Below are positions 5,784-7,112 of a DNA stretch of 7,112 nucleotides, piece by piece. The stretch is taken from contig JAQUMG010000093.1 in assembly GCA_028718265.1 (NCBI GenBank), positions 1-7,112 of the forward strand. The letters are read 5' to 3'. Both the position numbers and the translations under genes were made by a program. The notes beneath the pieces are model-generated. The model was not told the origin of the DNA, ran no database searches, and saw only the letters and a list, made by a program, of their open reading frames with translations. Origin of the DNA: Candidatus Omnitrophota bacterium (lineage in GTDB: Bacteria; Omnitrophota; Koll11; JAHIPI01). Every line of letters starts with the position of its first letter. Within the stretch, counting starts at the first letter, position 1.

Positions 5784-5800
5784 GGACGGGGACACTTTCC
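5784..5800. repeat. Possible dispersed-repeat relic between ccdA and the nfu-like gene
   Basis: The 47-bp spacer contains GGACGGGGACACTTTCC followed by a T-run. GGGGACACTTTCC-like words are, as I recall, frequent in REP-like palindromes of genomes carrying Y1 (RAYT-type) transposases. Only one half is present here and it forms no hairpin with its flanks. I give it as a weak lead. Confidence 0.25.
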
Positions 5801-5805
5801 TTTTT

Positions 5806-6507
5806 CTACCATCTTATCATGCCGAAATGGTTAGTAACAAGTAATATGCCCATTAAAACCAAAAGAACGCCGCAGATATACTTTACCGCGGAAAGATATT
5901 TATTAAATTGCGCAATGCGCGCAATTAACGAATTCACAAGAAATGCCGAAATCATAAACGGGATGGCAACGCCAAGCGAATAAGAGGTAAGAAGCAAGAT
6001 GCCTTCGAGCATTGTATCCCTGGTCCCGGCATATATCAATATGGAACCTAAAATCGGTCCCACGCACGGTGTCCACGCCGCCGCAAACGTCACCCCCAGA
6101 AGAAACGATCCGAGCTTTGAGCCTTTCTGCAATTTTACTTCTATTCTTTTTTCTCTGTCAAGGGCACTTATTCTGAAGACGCCCATTATATAAAGTCCGA
6201 AGAGTATGACGAGCACTCCGCCTATCCGGCTCAGCAACACCCTGTACGCCAGGATAATCTTGCCCAATAGAGACGCGGACGCGCCTAGGCTTATAAAAAC
6301 CGCCGAGAAACCCAGGACAAAAAACAGCGAATGAATCAGCGTTTTCAGCTGAACATCGCTGCTTTTAGCTTCCTTAAGCTCATTAAAAGATATTCCCGTA
6401 ATATAGGAAATATAGGCCGGGATAAGCGGAAAAATACACGGTGAAGCAAACGTTAAAAACCCCGCTATGAAAGCAAGCGGAAAAGTTACCGGCGCCGTAT
6501 TACCCAT
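5806..6507 (-). CDS. ccdA: CcdA-type cytochrome c biogenesis / thiol-disulfide transmembrane protein
   Basis: The 233-residue polytopic protein has about six membrane helices, near residues 8-30, 57-80, 88-112, 133-160, 168-195 and 205-226. It moves reducing equivalents from cytosolic thioredoxin across the membrane to extracytoplasmic thiol proteins. The paired cysteines lie in FASPCIFPLIPAY (Cys24) and AAWTPCVGPILGS (Cys148), the conserved proline-flanked sites in the first and fourth helices of the DsbD/CcdA core. Cys212 is an extra residue. The ATG follows the small membrane-protein gene by 2 nt, with a GAGGA site (6518-6522) inside that gene, which argues for coupling. No TlpA/ResA-like thioredoxin or cytochrome gene is in the window, so the downstream electron acceptor is unknown. 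Confidence 0.94.
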   Translation of the reverse strand: MGNTAPVTFPLAFIAGFLTFASPCIFPLIPAYISYITGISFNELKEAKSSDVQLKTLIHSLFFVLGFSAVFISLGASASLLGKIILAYRVLLSRIGGVLVILFGLYIMGVFRISALDREKRIEVKLQKGSKLGSFLLGVTFAAAWTPCVGPILGSILIYAGTRDTMLEGILLLTSYSLGVAIPFMISAFLVNSLIARIAQFNKYLSAVKYICGVLLVLMGILLVTNHFGMIRW

Positions 6508-6509
6508 TA

Positions 6510-6701
6510 TCAGCGGATCCTCGTCTTAAGAACATCGACCTTGTGATCTATTGAGTCTAACTTCTGTAAAATCAGTTCCTGGTTCGCGAGTACCTGACTA
6601 ATTCCGCCTGTTTCCTGGGCGCCTGCATTTCTATCGAGTATTTTAAATACCGCTAACGAGACTGCTATTATCAGGAGCAGGATTATTACGCTACGTATCA
6701 T
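6510..6701 (-). CDS. Small single-pass membrane protein of unknown function
   Basis: The 63-residue product starts MIRSVIILLLIIAVSLAVFK, an N-terminal membrane helix at about residues 3-19. A short linker follows, then an amphipathic, probably coiled-coil segment at about 35-63 (QVLANQELILQKLDSIDHKV). I do not recognise a family. The ATG at 6699-6701 has an AGGGGGG site 5 nt upstream; a frame extension to a GTG at 6735-6737 would cross the -10 region of the candidate promoter and has no good site. It is the first gene of the proposed operon and is tightly joined to ccdA (2-nt gap). It might be a membrane accessory of the CcdA thiol pathway, but it has no cysteine, so a direct redox role is unlikely. 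Confidence 0.7.
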   Translation of the reverse strand: MIRSVIILLLIIAVSLAVFKILDRNAGAQETGGISQVLANQELILQKLDSIDHKVDVLKTRIR

Positions 6702-6706
6702 TAGTA

Positions 6707-6713
6707 CCCCCCT
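6707..6713 (-). promoter_or_regulatory. Ribosome-binding site of the small membrane-protein gene
   Basis: AGGGGGG on the coding strand, 5 nt before the ATG at 6699-6701. It decides the start in favour of the 63-residue product over the longer frame from GTG at 6735. Confidence 0.65.
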
Positions 6714-6727
6714 ATGGTAACAGACAT

Positions 6728-6757
6728 ATTTTATCACGCTGACTCGCCCGGCTTCAA
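6728..6757 (-). promoter_or_regulatory. Candidate sigma70 promoter for the small membrane protein-ccdA-nfu-metV operon
   Basis: On the minus strand TTGAAG (6752-6757) and TAAAAT (6728-6733) lie 18 nt apart, matching 4/6 and 5/6 of consensus, just after the HcyBio stop codon. The start would fall near 6720, about 20 nt before the first ATG. The match is moderate and read-through from the HcyBio gene is an equally plausible source of transcript. Confidence 0.42.
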
Positions 6758-6760
6758 TTC

Positions 6761-7112
6761 TTATTTTACCGGACGTTCGTTAAGTTGTTTAAACTTTATG
6801 CCGGAATCGGCGCGTGGAATAGGCTGGACCGGTTCCGTCAGAAAGAACTTCTTATCCTTTATGCTCTTCTTCAGGGATTCTGCTATTTCGACCGCCTTGC
6901 TGTAGCTTGACAGCGAAGAGGTAGGCACGTCTTTTCCTTTTATTTTTATACTTCCGGATTTAAGGTCTTTGTAGTTTGCTTCTCCTATGGTCTCGCCGGT
7001 ACCTTCCGGATACGCAGTCGAATAGTCGACTATCTGGGTATAGATATCTTCATCCTTCACGGCCGCGCATTTTGCAATATCTTCGTTCAGAATCGGTATC
7101 GGCAGACCTACT
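6761..7112 (-). CDS. HcyBio (DUF39) homocysteine biosynthesis protein, C-terminal part
   Basis: The frame is open to the window edge, giving 117 codons of the C-terminal end. The text VGLPIPILNEDIAKCAAVKD, then VDYSTAYPEGTGETIGE, LKSGSIKIKGKDVPTSSLSSY and FLTEPVQPIP, is characteristic of the HcyBio family (Pfam PF01837). In methanogens, members of this family with a ferredoxin-like partner make homocysteine from aspartate semialdehyde and sulfide, bypassing homoserine activation. The protein ends soon after the family core and has no C-terminal CBS domains, unlike the longer archaeal form. A GTG at 7058-7060 is internal, since the conserved text continues upstream of it. The N-terminal part, with further conserved residues, lies outside the window. 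Near metV it suggests homocysteine and methyl-THF supply for methionine. Confidence 0.88.
   Translation of the reverse strand, partial: VGLPIPILNEDIAKCAAVKDEDIYTQIVDYSTAYPEGTGETIGEANYKDLKSGSIKIKGKDVPTSSLSSYSKAVEIAESLKKSIKDKKFFLTEPVQPIPRADSGIKFKQLNERPVK

Noticed and set aside
6702..6737. N-terminal extension of the small membrane protein to a GTG start
   Set aside because: It would add twelve residues (MIKYVCYHRGVL) before the membrane helix, has a poor ribosome site and overlaps the candidate -10 region, whereas the ATG at 6699-6701 has AGGGGGG 5 nt upstream.

Overview
The window looks like a piece of a strictly anaerobic, uncultured-type bacterial chromosome. It is moderately AT-rich and every supported gene reads on the minus strand. 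The organism call is an inference. MetV-type methylenetetrahydrofolate reductase partner and HcyBio (DUF39) homocysteine biosynthesis proteins are typical of anaerobes with Wood-Ljungdahl-like C1 chemistry. The compact layout and intergenic 7-bp repeat arrays resemble what I recall from candidate-phylum genomes such as Omnitrophota. No rRNA or other phylogenetic marker here settles it.

Upstream block (7112 down to 4866, in transcription order): the 3' part of an HcyBio gene; a candidate sigma70 promoter; a 63-residue single-pass membrane protein; a CcdA-type thiol-disulfide transporter; a stand-alone NifU C-terminal (Nfu) Fe-S scaffold; and metV. The last four are separated by 2-47 nt and probably form one operon. 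No metF follows metV in this window.

Intergenic block (4865 to 4406): a 247-bp imperfect palindrome with 14-bp perfect ends (4616-4862), best explained as a MITE-like or structured-RNA element. About 140 bp follow with nothing I recognise. Then comes a perfect-consensus sigma70 promoter (TTGACA, 17 nt, TATAAT) overlapped by a 25-bp near-match to the E. coli IscR type 1 operator.

Downstream block (4405 to 1): iscR, iscS, iscU, a 5-formyltetrahydrofolate cyclo-ligase gene, rny (RNase Y), and the start of a TIGR00282/YmdB-type phosphoesterase gene. Both internal isc junctions, iscR-iscS and iscS-iscU, consist almost wholly of arrays of one degenerate heptamer (RGWCNAT on the coding strand). These replace the usual ribosome-binding sites.

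How the genes fit together: IscR probably senses Fe-S status and controls IscS (sulfur donor) and IscU (scaffold). Nfu would pass clusters on to clients such as MetV. MetV, the folate cyclo-ligase and HcyBio point to folate C1 flow and methionine synthesis. RNase Y and the YmdB-type protein are an RNA-turnover and signalling pair that is adjacent in many bacteria.
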